A stretch of DNA of 15,337 bases from an uncultured Clostridia bacterium (GTDB lineage: Bacteria > Bacillota > Clostridia > Oscillospirales > Ruminococcaceae): positions 1 through 15,337 of the forward strand of contig CALXKG010000029.1 of the NCBI GenBank assembly GCA_944388825.1, in the 5' to 3' direction. Below are positions 6,134 to 13,020 of the stretch, in pieces. Below the pieces are notes generated by a model, which had not been told where the DNA came from, made no database searches, and saw nothing but the letters and a program-made list of their open reading frames with translations. How positions within the stretch are numbered: the stretch's first letter is position 1; every line of letters begins with the position of its first letter. The position numbers and the translations under genes are program-made.

Positions 6134-8146
6134 TCACGCCTCCTCTTCCGCGCGCAGGTATTTTGTGAACCAGCCGGCCATCTCGCTTAAATGGCCCATC
6201 TGGGCATAGGCGTTGCCCTCTCTTGTCAGCCCGTGGTTCTCGCCCGGGAAGGCGGCGAACCGCACCGGGACGTCCGGCCGGCGGTCTTTCATCGCGATGA
6301 ACATCTGCTCTCCCTGCTCAAAGCTGCAGCGGTAGTCGTTGGTCGCATGGAGGATGAGCAGCGGGGTGGTGATCCGGTCGATCGTCCGGATCGTGCTGGA
6401 GCGGCCTTTCATCCGTTCCAGCAGCGACTGATAGACCCCTTTGAACGGGCCTTCAAAGATGCTGCCCATATCGCCGGTGCCGTAGGAGGTCGCGCGGTTG
6501 CAGAGGTTGCGCTGGCTGACGGCGGCGGCAAAGCGGGAGGTATGGCCGATGATGTAGTTGGTCATAAACCCGCCGTAGCTGCCGCCGGTGACGCCCAGCC
6601 GATCGGGGTCGATATAGCCTTTTGCGGCCGCGGCGTCCAGAAAGGCCATCAGGTCGCTGTAGGCGGTGCCGTCCCAGGCGCCCGCTTCATAGTCCCGGCC
6701 ATAGCTGACCGAACCGTGCGGGTCGCACCATACGACCGCCATCCCCCGGGCGGAAAGATAGTAAAACTCAAACCACCAGTCGAACGGGTAAAAGCATTCC
6801 GGCCCGCCGTGGATGTCGAGGACGGCGGGGTATTTTTCCCCTTCGGTGAAGCCGGCCGGCTTTAAGACCCAGCCGTGGATGCGGGATTTCCCATCGGCGG
6901 AGGGGACTTCCATCTCGGTGAGCTCCGGCAGTTCCACTTCGTCCATCCAGCCGTTCAAATGGGAGAGCCGCCGCTCATCCCCGGTTTTCAGGTCGATGAG
7001 AAAGAGGTCGGCAATATGGCGGGGGCTGCCTTTGACGGCCAGCAGCCTGCCTGCCGCCGCCGCAAAGCCCTGGATGCAGCAGCTTTCCGGCGTGAGGCGG
7101 ACGGCTTTCCCGTCCCGCAGCCGGTAGACGCCCATATTTCCGCAGTCCGCCCCCTGGAAGAGCAGCGCGTCTTCGTACTTCTGCATCAGCGCGCCGGGGT
7201 ATCCGTAGGCGGTATGGCCGGTCGCCATCGCGCCGGGGCCGTAGAAATCCCCGTCGGCCGGAAGCGGCTCCGGCTCACCGCCGGACACGCCTGTCCGGAA
7301 GAACGCAGGGGCAAATTCCCCATCCGCCATATTGTATCCGCCGTAGACGAGCGATTCATTGTCCATCCAGACCGGCGGGTCGTCCGCGAGGGCGGCGATG
7401 CCGTCGGTCAGCTGGGTATAGTTTCCGTCCAGGGTGTAGACGGTCACTTCCCCCCGTTTTTTCTTCCAGCCGCCGTGGGGGTACCGCCAGCAGGCGATCT
7501 GCGCCCCATCGGGAGAGAAGACGGGGAAATGGTGCTGCGGCTCTTCCCAGGTGAGCAGCTCGGTTTTGCCGGTCCGCAGGGACAGGACGCCCAGCTGGCA
7601 GACGCTGCCGTCCGGGATACCGTATGTCTCGTCGAACTTATACATGATTTCGGTGATTTCAATCGGCTTCCGGGCGCGGGCGGCCTCCCAGGCTTCCCGT
7701 TCGCCGCCTGAAAGCGGGGTGAAGGCGGATGCCTCCCCTTCTTCCAGCCAGCAGGGGATTTCCAGAGCGGCTTTTTCCCCGTCTGCTGAGAGGGAGAACC
7801 ATTTGACCCCGTGGCGGAGTGCGGAAAGCCTTGTTTCCGTCCCGTTTTCGTATTTCCAGAGCTGGTAGACCCGGGGGCTGCCGTCTTTATCCGAAAGATA
7901 ATAAAGGGTGTTCCCGTCCGGTGAAAAGCGGGGCAGCATCCGGCGGGCCGCATCGGTGAAAAGCGGGGCGCTTTCCCCGGTGCCCATGTCGATCCCCCAG
8001 AGGGCGGGGGTGAATTTCCCGGTCTCCGGTTCGGCTTTCCAGCAGACAAACGCGCCCTTTTCCCCATCCGGCGACAGGGCGGGGCAGGCGGGATATTCTA
8101 CGGCCAGCAGGTCGGAGAGCCGGAGCCGTCGTTTACCATTTTGCAC
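6134..8146 (-). CDS. S9-family prolyl oligopeptidase-type serine peptidase, copy 1
   Basis: From a GTG start at 8146 the product is 670 residues. An upstream in-frame GTG at 8155 would add three residues, but the only Shine-Dalgarno sequence (AGGGAGG) directly abuts it, while it is correctly spaced, at about seven bases, for 8146. The N-terminal beta-propeller shows SPDG turns at 25-28, 75-78 and 211-214. The C-terminal hydrolase domain has HGGP (446-449), GGSYGG with Ser523, ATNDYRC with Asp604 and GENHG with His638, a complete triad. It shares architecture with the following S9 gene, but the propellers have diverged and the motif contexts differ (GENHGL versus GMTHSF), so these are old paralogues with probably different peptide preferences rather than a recent duplication. 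Cytoplasmic, no signal peptide. It lies 15 bases after the S10 gene. Confidence 0.92.
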   Translation of the reverse strand: MQNGKRRLRLSDLLAVEYPACPALSPDGEKGAFVCWKAEPETGKFTPALWGIDMGTGESAPLFTDAARRMLPRFSPDGNTLYYLSDKDGSPRVYQLWKYENGTETRLSALRHGVKWFSLSADGEKAALEIPCWLEEGEASAFTPLSGGEREAWEAARARKPIEITEIMYKFDETYGIPDGSVCQLGVLSLRTGKTELLTWEEPQHHFPVFSPDGAQIACWRYPHGGWKKKRGEVTVYTLDGNYTQLTDGIAALADDPPVWMDNESLVYGGYNMADGEFAPAFFRTGVSGGEPEPLPADGDFYGPGAMATGHTAYGYPGALMQKYEDALLFQGADCGNMGVYRLRDGKAVRLTPESCCIQGFAAAAGRLLAVKGSPRHIADLFLIDLKTGDERRLSHLNGWMDEVELPELTEMEVPSADGKSRIHGWVLKPAGFTEGEKYPAVLDIHGGPECFYPFDWWFEFYYLSARGMAVVWCDPHGSVSYGRDYEAGAWDGTAYSDLMAFLDAAAAKGYIDPDRLGVTGGSYGGFMTNYIIGHTSRFAAAVSQRNLCNRATSYGTGDMGSIFEGPFKGVYQSLLERMKGRSSTIRTIDRITTPLLILHATNDYRCSFEQGEQMFIAMKDRRPDVPVRFAAFPGENHGLTREGNAYAQMGHLSEMAGWFTKYLRAEEEA

Positions 8147-8161
8147 GATAGGCACCTCCCT

Positions 8162-9556
8162 TTACCGGATAAAGGCCCGGATATCCGCTTCCAGCTGGGA
8201 AGCGGTCTCTTCGCCCAGATAAGGCATATGTCCCGAACGGTATTCCTTGACCGTCACCCGGTCCAGCGGGAGCCTGGACTGGTTTAAGGTGTAACGGACG
8301 TTCCCGGCGACGGTCACAAGGTCGTAAAGCCCCGAGCCGAAGAAGAGCCGCATCGAAGGATTGCGGCGCATCGCGTTTTCCAGGCTGGCAACGGCGGTGC
8401 GGGAAGAGGCGTACTGCCAGGAAGAGTTGACGGTGAAGTTGATGAGCGAATAGTTCTTTTCGGGAAGGGATAAGAGCTTCCGCAGCTCCCCCATCCCGCC
8501 GCAGAAGGCGGGGCAGTAGCGGCCCATCGCCGGGTCGTCGGCGATGGGGTCGGTCATGCCGGGCATCGGGAGACTGCCGGGGACGGCAAGGCCGTCCATG
8601 ACATACCGTCCGTCGTAGGCGCCCACTTCCTGTCCCGGCAGGACTGCGGCGCGGTAATCCTTCATCGTGTAGCGGAGGCCGTCCTGCAGCAGCTTATCCG
8701 CCGGCAGGCAGGTGAGGCGGGAAAGGGTCTCCGCGGCGGCTTTCCGCTCCTCTTCCGGCAGCGCACGCCCGGCGAACAGGGCCGCAAGATAGCGGGGCGC
8801 AAAGTCCCAGGCCTCCTCTGCCGCCGCTTCGGGGGAGGGGAAACGGTCCGGGTGGTGGTAGGCGGTGGTGGCGGCGGCGGAGAGGAGGTTGCGGACGCTC
8901 TCTTCGCACTGGGGCTGGGTGAGGATGCTGGCGGTGGTCGTAAAAGCGGTCCCGAGGAAGAAGATGCCGGAGAGGGAGAGCGCCGCCAGTTTCCGCCCGC
9001 CCGAGAAGGGGCCGCCGAACAGGGCGTCGCAGAGGGCGGGGGCGCGGATGGTGCCGTAGCTTTCGCCGGCAAAGTAGATGGGGTCGTTGACCCGGCCATG
9101 CCGGATCAGCCACTCTTCCATAAAGAGCGCGACGGCGGCGGCGTCCCCGTCGACCGAGCAGAGGTCTTTTTCCTTCTCATAATCGGGTTCGTCCGAAAAG
9201 CCCGCGCCGGGCGGGTCCATCAGCACCAGGTCGCAGAGATCCAGCAGGCAGTGGGGGTTGTCTTCCAGTTCAAAGGGCGGGACGGCGCTGGGCGCGACCG
9301 GGTTTTCCAGTTTGAGCCGCCTGGGGCCGAGCAGCCCCAGATGCAGCCAGGCGACCGAAGAGCCGGGCCCGCCGTTGGTCGCAAAGAGGACCGGGCGGCC
9401 GGGGGCGGCGTCTTCCTTCACATAGCAGAAGGCGGTGATCTGTGCGGCGCAGCCAAAGCCCGCCGTCTCAAAGGTGAAGCGGTAGGGGACCGTCCCGGCG
9501 GCGGTCTGTGCGGCGCCGGGGACAGGGTCCGCGATGGTGTAGGAAGTGATTTTCAT
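8162..9556 (-). CDS. S10-family serine carboxypeptidase-like protein, cytoplasmic
   Basis: Using the ATG at 9556 the protein has 464 residues. The start is chosen because AAAGGA lies seven bases upstream; the alternative ATG at 9583 has no ribosome binding site. S10 hallmarks are present in order: NGGPGSS (61-67, oxyanion region), MDPPGAGFS (113-121), GESYGT with nucleophile Ser166, FGSGLYDLVT with Asp412, and SGHMPY with His443. Residues of this type form the carboxypeptidase Y-like alpha/beta-hydrolase triad, which removes single residues from peptide C-termini, often at acid pH. There is no signal peptide or membrane anchor, unlike the secreted or vacuolar members. It is the second gene of the operon, 56 bases after the amidohydrolase gene. 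Family membership is clear; carboxypeptidase activity is inferred. Confidence 0.92.
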   Translation of the reverse strand: MKITSYTIADPVPGAAQTAAGTVPYRFTFETAGFGCAAQITAFCYVKEDAAPGRPVLFATNGGPGSSVAWLHLGLLGPRRLKLENPVAPSAVPPFELEDNPHCLLDLCDLVLMDPPGAGFSDEPDYEKEKDLCSVDGDAAAVALFMEEWLIRHGRVNDPIYFAGESYGTIRAPALCDALFGGPFSGGRKLAALSLSGIFFLGTAFTTTASILTQPQCEESVRNLLSAAATTAYHHPDRFPSPEAAAEEAWDFAPRYLAALFAGRALPEEERKAAAETLSRLTCLPADKLLQDGLRYTMKDYRAAVLPGQEVGAYDGRYVMDGLAVPGSLPMPGMTDPIADDPAMGRYCPAFCGGMGELRKLLSLPEKNYSLINFTVNSSWQYASSRTAVASLENAMRRNPSMRLFFGSGLYDLVTVAGNVRYTLNQSRLPLDRVTVKEYRSGHMPYLGEETASQLEADIRAFIR

Positions 9557-9612
9557 GCGTATGTCCTTTCCGTCAGATGGCATAGTGGGATATTTTCGGG
9601 GAGTCGGTCTCC

Positions 9613-10833
9613 TTATAGGGTATTCTTTTCGATTTTGCCGTCCTTGATCACGAGTTTGACGTGGTCGGCGTGGGTCAGGCAGAAGATGTCGGTGAGCGGG
9701 TTGCCGTCGACGATGACGGCGTCCGCCAGCTTGCCGGCTTCAAGGGAGCCGGTTTCCTGCCCCATCCCCATGACTTCGGCGGCGTTGATCGTGCCGGCCT
9801 GGATCGACTCCATCGGGGTGAGGCCGCCCCGGACCATCGCCTCGAATTCTTTGCCGTTTTCGAGGTAGGGGGTGTTTGGGGAGTTGGAGAAGTCGGTGCC
9901 GAGGGCGATCTTGACGCCCGCCCTGCGGGCCATCGCGATCGTCTTTTTGTTTGCTTCGGCGCAGCTGAGCGCCTTTTCGTGCATCCAGTCGGGCAGGCCC
10001 GGGATATTTGCGACCCCGAGGGAAACACTGAGGGTACTGACCAGCGGCACCTTTTTCTCGGCCATCAGGTCGATTTCCCGCTGGGTAAGCATGACTCCGT
10101 GCTCAATGCACCGGACGCCGGCCAGCAGCGCCTGATAGGCCCCTTCGTTGCCGGTGCAGTGGGCGGTGACGTAGGTGTGGTGGCGCGCCGCCTCTCCGAC
10201 GATCGCCCGCAGCTCTTCCGGCGAGAACTGGACGTCGTCCACCCGGTCGGTCGGGGAAGAGACGCCACCGGTCGCGCAGATCTTGATGAACCTGGCGCCC
10301 ATCCGGAACTGTTCCCGCACCGCGCGGACACAGTCGTCCGGGCCGTCGCAGAGCATCGAGAGGTGGTCGTGGGTATTGATATATTCTTTGGTCTCCTGGG
10401 GGCCGAAGTCCACATGGCCGGAGGTGATGCCGAGCACCTTCCCGCCCGGGACGATCCGCGGCCCGCGGATCGCGCCCCGCTCTACCCCGCGGGAGAGGTA
10501 GAAGCCCGCTTCGCTCATGTCCCGGATGCCGGTAAAGCCGGCGTCCAGCAGAAGCCCCAGCTGGTAGACGCCGCCGATCAGCTGGTCGCCGAACAGCTTG
10601 CCGTTTGCGAACGACCCGGCGTCCTCTTCCCCGGTCAGATGGGCGTGGACGTCGATAAACCCGGGCAGGATGGTCCCGTCCGGGAAGCTGTAAGCCGGGA
10701 GGTCTTTCTCCGGGCAATCCGCATACGGCCCGGCGTAGGCGATCCGGTCCCCTTCGATCAGCAGGGCGCCGTCTTCTACCGGCGCGTCGGAAACGGCGTC
10801 GATCAGCCTGCCACGCAATAAGAGTTTATTCAT
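9613..10833 (-). CDS. Amidohydrolase-superfamily metal-dependent hydrolase (prolidase / imidazolonepropionase-like)
   Basis: The 406-residue product is a TIM-barrel amidohydrolase with all metal-site signatures: HAH (His63, His65), KICATGG (Lys184, the likely carboxylated lysine), TAHCTGN (His225), IEHG (His245) and GTDFS (Asp314). The N-terminal and C-terminal strands (VEDGALLIEGDRI near 19-31; GSLEAGKLADAVIVDGNPL near the end) form the usual beta-sandwich. Within the superfamily the pattern fits the metal-dependent hydrolase A group, which includes bacterial Xaa-Pro and Xaa-Arg/Lys dipeptidases as well as enzymes acting on other amides, so the dipeptidase role rests mainly on the peptidase neighbours. 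No signal peptide. It is the first gene of the minus-strand operon, with a GAAGGA site about six bases before the ATG and a strong promoter at 10896-10924. Confidence 0.92.
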   Translation of the reverse strand: MNKLLLRGRLIDAVSDAPVEDGALLIEGDRIAYAGPYADCPEKDLPAYSFPDGTILPGFIDVHAHLTGEEDAGSFANGKLFGDQLIGGVYQLGLLLDAGFTGIRDMSEAGFYLSRGVERGAIRGPRIVPGGKVLGITSGHVDFGPQETKEYINTHDHLSMLCDGPDDCVRAVREQFRMGARFIKICATGGVSSPTDRVDDVQFSPEELRAIVGEAARHHTYVTAHCTGNEGAYQALLAGVRCIEHGVMLTQREIDLMAEKKVPLVSTLSVSLGVANIPGLPDWMHEKALSCAEANKKTIAMARRAGVKIALGTDFSNSPNTPYLENGKEFEAMVRGGLTPMESIQAGTINAAEVMGMGQETGSLEAGKLADAVIVDGNPLTDIFCLTHADHVKLVIKDGKIEKNTL

Positions 10834-10864
10834 CCTGCATCCTTCTTTCCTGTTTTACTGTTTT

Positions 10865-10882
10865 GCGGCCATTCCGGGCCGC
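10865..10882 (-). promoter_or_regulatory. Hairpin in the 5' leader of the peptidase operon
   Basis: The perfect inverted repeat GCGGCC-ATTCCG-GGCCGC lies about seven bases after the predicted minus-strand start (near 10889) and about 20 bases before the ribosome binding site. In the minus-strand RNA it is followed by AAAAC, not U, so it is not a terminator for that transcript. It could protect the 5' end of the mRNA or be a protein-binding dyad. On the plus strand CCGC and six T follow it, but no plus-strand transcript is expected there. Confidence 0.5.
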
Positions 10883-10895
10883 CCGCTTTTTTATC

Positions 10896-10924
10896 AGTAT
10901 ACCAAAGGGGGCAGGCAAAGTCAA
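10896..10924 (-). promoter_or_regulatory. Sigma-A type promoter of the five-gene peptidase operon
   Basis: Read on the minus strand: TTGACT (10924-10919), a 17-base spacer and TATACT (10901-10896); each box has one mismatch to consensus. The predicted start is near 10889, giving a leader of about 55 bases to the amidohydrolase ATG. A TGTT-N7-AACA dyad (10930-10944) sits just upstream of the -35 box. Confidence 0.72.
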
Positions 10925-10929
10925 CGGTT

Positions 10930-11035
10930 TGTTGAAATTAAACATGGCCGTTTTTTTGTCCAGAACCGGCGATTTCCGCAAATTAAGGGAAAATTTACCC
11001 AACATTTCCGACAAAGTTTCGGCGTTTTCCCGAAA
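10930..11035. promoter_or_regulatory. Divergent control region with several dyads and a direct repeat
   Basis: Within the 339-bp gap between the divergent operons (10834-11172), this AT-richer core lies between the two promoters. It holds the imperfect palindrome TGTTGAAATTAAACA (10930-10944), the imperfect palindrome GGGAAAATTTACCC (10987-11000), perfect 6-bp arms TTTCGG/CCGAAA around 7 bases (11017-11035), and a direct repeat ATTTCCG(A)CAAA at 10972-10982 and 11004-11015, 32 bases apart. No open frame with a credible ribosome binding site is seen here. These look like activator or repressor sites, but no binding family is recognised. Confidence 0.4.
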
Positions 11036-11049
11036 ATACGCAAAACGCC

Positions 11050-11078
11050 TTGACAGTTTGTTGCAAAGCGGGTATCAT
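11050..11078 (+). promoter_or_regulatory. Sigma-A type promoter of the peptide ABC-transporter operon
   Basis: A perfect TTGACA (11050-11055), a 17-base spacer and TATCAT (11073-11078, one mismatch). The predicted start near 11085 gives a leader of about 88 bases before the binding-protein ATG. It is the strongest promoter in the window, in keeping with the high expression usual for solute-binding proteins. Confidence 0.8.
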
Positions 11079-11094
11079 AAGAACATCCCGGCCT

Positions 11095-11112
11095 GATTTA
11101 CCGGTGTAAATC
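11095..11112 (+). promoter_or_regulatory. Perfect 7-bp-arm inverted repeat, operator candidate
   Basis: GATTTAC-CGGT-GTAAATC lies about 10-27 bases downstream of the predicted transporter transcription start. That is a classic repressor (roadblock) position, and the AT-rich arms are more typical of a protein-binding site than of a terminator; no T-run follows. The half-site ATTTACC recurs at 10993-10999 inside another dyad of the same gap. The cognate regulator is not encoded in the window. Confidence 0.55.
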
Positions 11113-11172
11113 GCTGATAATTCCGGCGGACAACGGGTTTTATCCTGCAAAAATCCATGAGGAGGATTTGAT

Positions 11173-12933
11173 ATGACCAGTAAAAAAAGATGGCTGACCT
11201 GTGCGGTGGCGGCGATGATGACGCTTTCGTTTGCCGCCTGCGGCACCTATACCGACAGCACCACGGTTTCGGATGAACCGGAGAGTTCCGCGTCCGAAAC
11301 CGCCGGCTCGGAAGAGACCCCGGACGCCTCTTCGGCGGAAGGGGAGGAAGAGACCGCTTCCGGCGGCGATTCCTTTACGATTGTCGCGACCCAGCCCAAC
11401 ACCCTCAACATGATCCAGTCCCAGTCCAACCTGGACAACTACTGCTTCTACCTGACGCAGGAGATGCTGTTCCGGCCGTATGACGGCGTCTATTCTCCGG
11501 AAGTGGTCGACACCTGGGAAGTGGACGAGACCGGCACCGTTTACACCTATCATTTAAAAGAGACCAACTGGTCGGACGGCACCCCGATCACCGCCGATGA
11601 TTTCGCCTACTATTTCCTGGCCCAGCTGGACCCGGCCATGGGTTCGGCCAACGCGACGACCCTGATTACCACCTACGGCTTTGTCAACGCCGAGGCGTAC
11701 TATAACGGCGAATGTGATGTTTCGGAAGTGGGCATCAAAGCGCTGGACGACTACACCCTCCAGCTGACCCTCGAAGAGCCGAAGGCCGACTTTGACGGCA
11801 CCAACATCACCTGCTATCCGCTGGACGCCGATTTTGTCGCCGAACAGGGCGAGGCGCTGGGCGGCACGCCGGAAAACTATATGTGCTCCGGGCCGTATGT
11901 GCTGGCCGACTGGACCTACGGCTCCTCCCTCACCTATGAGAAGAACGACCAGTGGCTGCTGGCCGACGAACAGTTCCTGGTCGAGACGGTGACGATGCTG
12001 GAGGCGACCGACGCCAATACCTCGGTCTCGATGTTTGAGAGCGGGGAAGTGGACGCGGTGCTGTCGGTGGACGACGACTACCTTTCGATCCTTCCGGAGG
12101 AAAACCTCCAGTACTTTGTCTTTAACGCGCTCAAGGCGGTGCAGCTGAACACGCTGGGCCAGGGGGACGCGGAGAAGATCGCCCTTCTTTCCAATGAAAA
12201 CTTCCGCTTCGCCCTTTCCTATGCGCTCAACCGCGAGGCGATCGTGGCGGCGGTCACCCCGACCGATACCCCGGTCAACCGCTACCTCTTCGCGCCGATG
12301 ACCGGCAACAGCCCCGAGACCCTCTTTGAGGACGACTACGCGGTCGAGTCGGTGCCGCTCGCAGGCGACGCCGAGCAGGCGAAAGCCTACCTGCAGGCGG
12401 CGCTGGACGAACTGGGCTACGCTTCGGTCGACGAGCTTCCGGCGCTCTCCTACCTCACTTTCGAGAATGAGGCTTACCGGCTGATGGCCGAGACGCTGGT
12501 CGACCAGTGGAACCAGGTGCTGGGGCTTGGCAACATCACGATCGACTTGAAGCCCATCCCCGACGCGATCCAGTCGATGATGAGCTATCAGTACGACATC
12601 TACTACACCTCGCTCGGCACCGGCGCGGTCCCCTCCGGTTTCTTTAATATGTGGATCACCGGCGGCAGCGCCAACGACGTTGCGGCCAACGGCTCCAACA
12701 TCTTCTCGAACGAGGAATTTGACGCGCTGGTGGACGAGGCCCAGCGGACGATGGACCGGGAGGACCGGATGGCCCTCTATGCCCAGGCGGAGCAGATCAT
12801 GATCGACGAATCGCCGCTCATCCCGATCTCCACCTCCGGCAACTATGCGGCGGTCGCCAGCTATGTCGACGGGTTCATGTACAACTCCAACGACAACGCG
12901 ATCGAGCTGAACTACCTCACCGTCAACAAGTAA
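11173..12933 (+). CDS. Peptide ABC transporter substrate-binding lipoprotein (SBP_bac_5 / DppA-OppA family)
   Basis: The 586-residue product starts at an ATG with AGGAGG seven bases upstream (11160-11165). It begins with a basic n-region, a hydrophobic stretch and a lipobox-like SFAAC, so Cys23 should be lipidated and the protein anchored outside the membrane. Residues 24-66 are a Ser/Glu/Thr-rich linker, followed by the binding domain. EMLFRPYDG, TYHLKETNWSDGTPITADDF and FRFALSYALNREAIV are typical SBP family 5 segments, and the length fits oligopeptide- or dipeptide-binding proteins. It captures peptides and delivers them to the permeases encoded downstream. It is the first gene of the plus-strand operon; an intercistronic hairpin follows, which would favour excess binding protein over permease. 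Phenylalanine at lipobox position -3 is slightly unusual. The ligand is unknown; peptides are favoured by the peptidase operon opposite. Confidence 0.93.
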   Translation: MTSKKRWLTCAVAAMMTLSFAACGTYTDSTTVSDEPESSASETAGSEETPDASSAEGEEETASGGDSFTIVATQPNTLNMIQSQSNLDNYCFYLTQEMLFRPYDGVYSPEVVDTWEVDETGTVYTYHLKETNWSDGTPITADDFAYYFLAQLDPAMGSANATTLITTYGFVNAEAYYNGECDVSEVGIKALDDYTLQLTLEEPKADFDGTNITCYPLDADFVAEQGEALGGTPENYMCSGPYVLADWTYGSSLTYEKNDQWLLADEQFLVETVTMLEATDANTSVSMFESGEVDAVLSVDDDYLSILPEENLQYFVFNALKAVQLNTLGQGDAEKIALLSNENFRFALSYALNREAIVAAVTPTDTPVNRYLFAPMTGNSPETLFEDDYAVESVPLAGDAEQAKAYLQAALDELGYASVDELPALSYLTFENEAYRLMAETLVDQWNQVLGLGNITIDLKPIPDAIQSMMSYQYDIYYTSLGTGAVPSGFFNMWITGGSANDVAANGSNIFSNEEFDALVDEAQRTMDREDRMALYAQAEQIMIDESPLIPISTSGNYAAVASYVDGFMYNSNDNAIELNYLTVNK

Positions 12934-12943
12934 TTTCCCCGCC

Positions 12944-12976
12944 GGGCGGCGCTGTATCATGCGGCGCCGCCCTTTT
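12944..12976 (+). terminator. Intercistronic hairpin / partial terminator between binding protein and permease
   Basis: Perfect 9-bp stem GGGCGGCGC (12944-12952) / GCGCCGCCC (12964-12972) with an 11-base loop, followed by only four T (12973-12976). It begins 11 bases after the binding-protein stop. The GC-rich stem with a short T-run suggests partial termination or 3'-end protection of the binding-protein mRNA, allowing some read-through to the permease genes, which show no promoter of their own. Confidence 0.75.
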
Positions 12977-13020
12977 CCGCGATTCCCCTTTTCCCCCTTT
13001 TGGCAAAGGAGTGGTTCCTT

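Noticed and set aside
6875..7711. Plus-strand open frame of 278 codons opposite S9 copy 1
   Set aside because: Antisense shadow with no domain and no initiation signal.
9557..9612. Separate promoter or terminator between the amidohydrolase and S10 genes
   Set aside because: Only a 4-bp GGAG/CTCC pairing and no T-run or paired -35/-10 boxes were seen; the 56-base gap is consistent with one operon.
9661..10821. Plus-strand open frame of 386 codons opposite the amidohydrolase
   Set aside because: The opposite strand encodes every amidohydrolase metal ligand in order; this frame is its mirror.
10865..10892. Possible plus-strand intrinsic terminator (GCGGCC stem followed by CCGC and six T)
   Set aside because: The T-run is separated from the stem by four bases and no plus-strand transcript is expected from upstream, where all genes are on the minus strand. 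Treated as a leader hairpin of the minus-strand operon instead.
11085..11172. Riboswitch or T-box in the transporter leader
   Set aside because: The leader of about 88 bases contains one short dyad but no terminator/antiterminator pair and no conserved riboswitch or T-box core that I recognise.
11554..12960. Minus-strand open frame of 468 codons opposite the binding protein
   Set aside because: Long but rich in Arg/Gly/Val with no domain; the plus strand has a lipoprotein signal, promoter, ribosome binding site and SBP family 5 segments.
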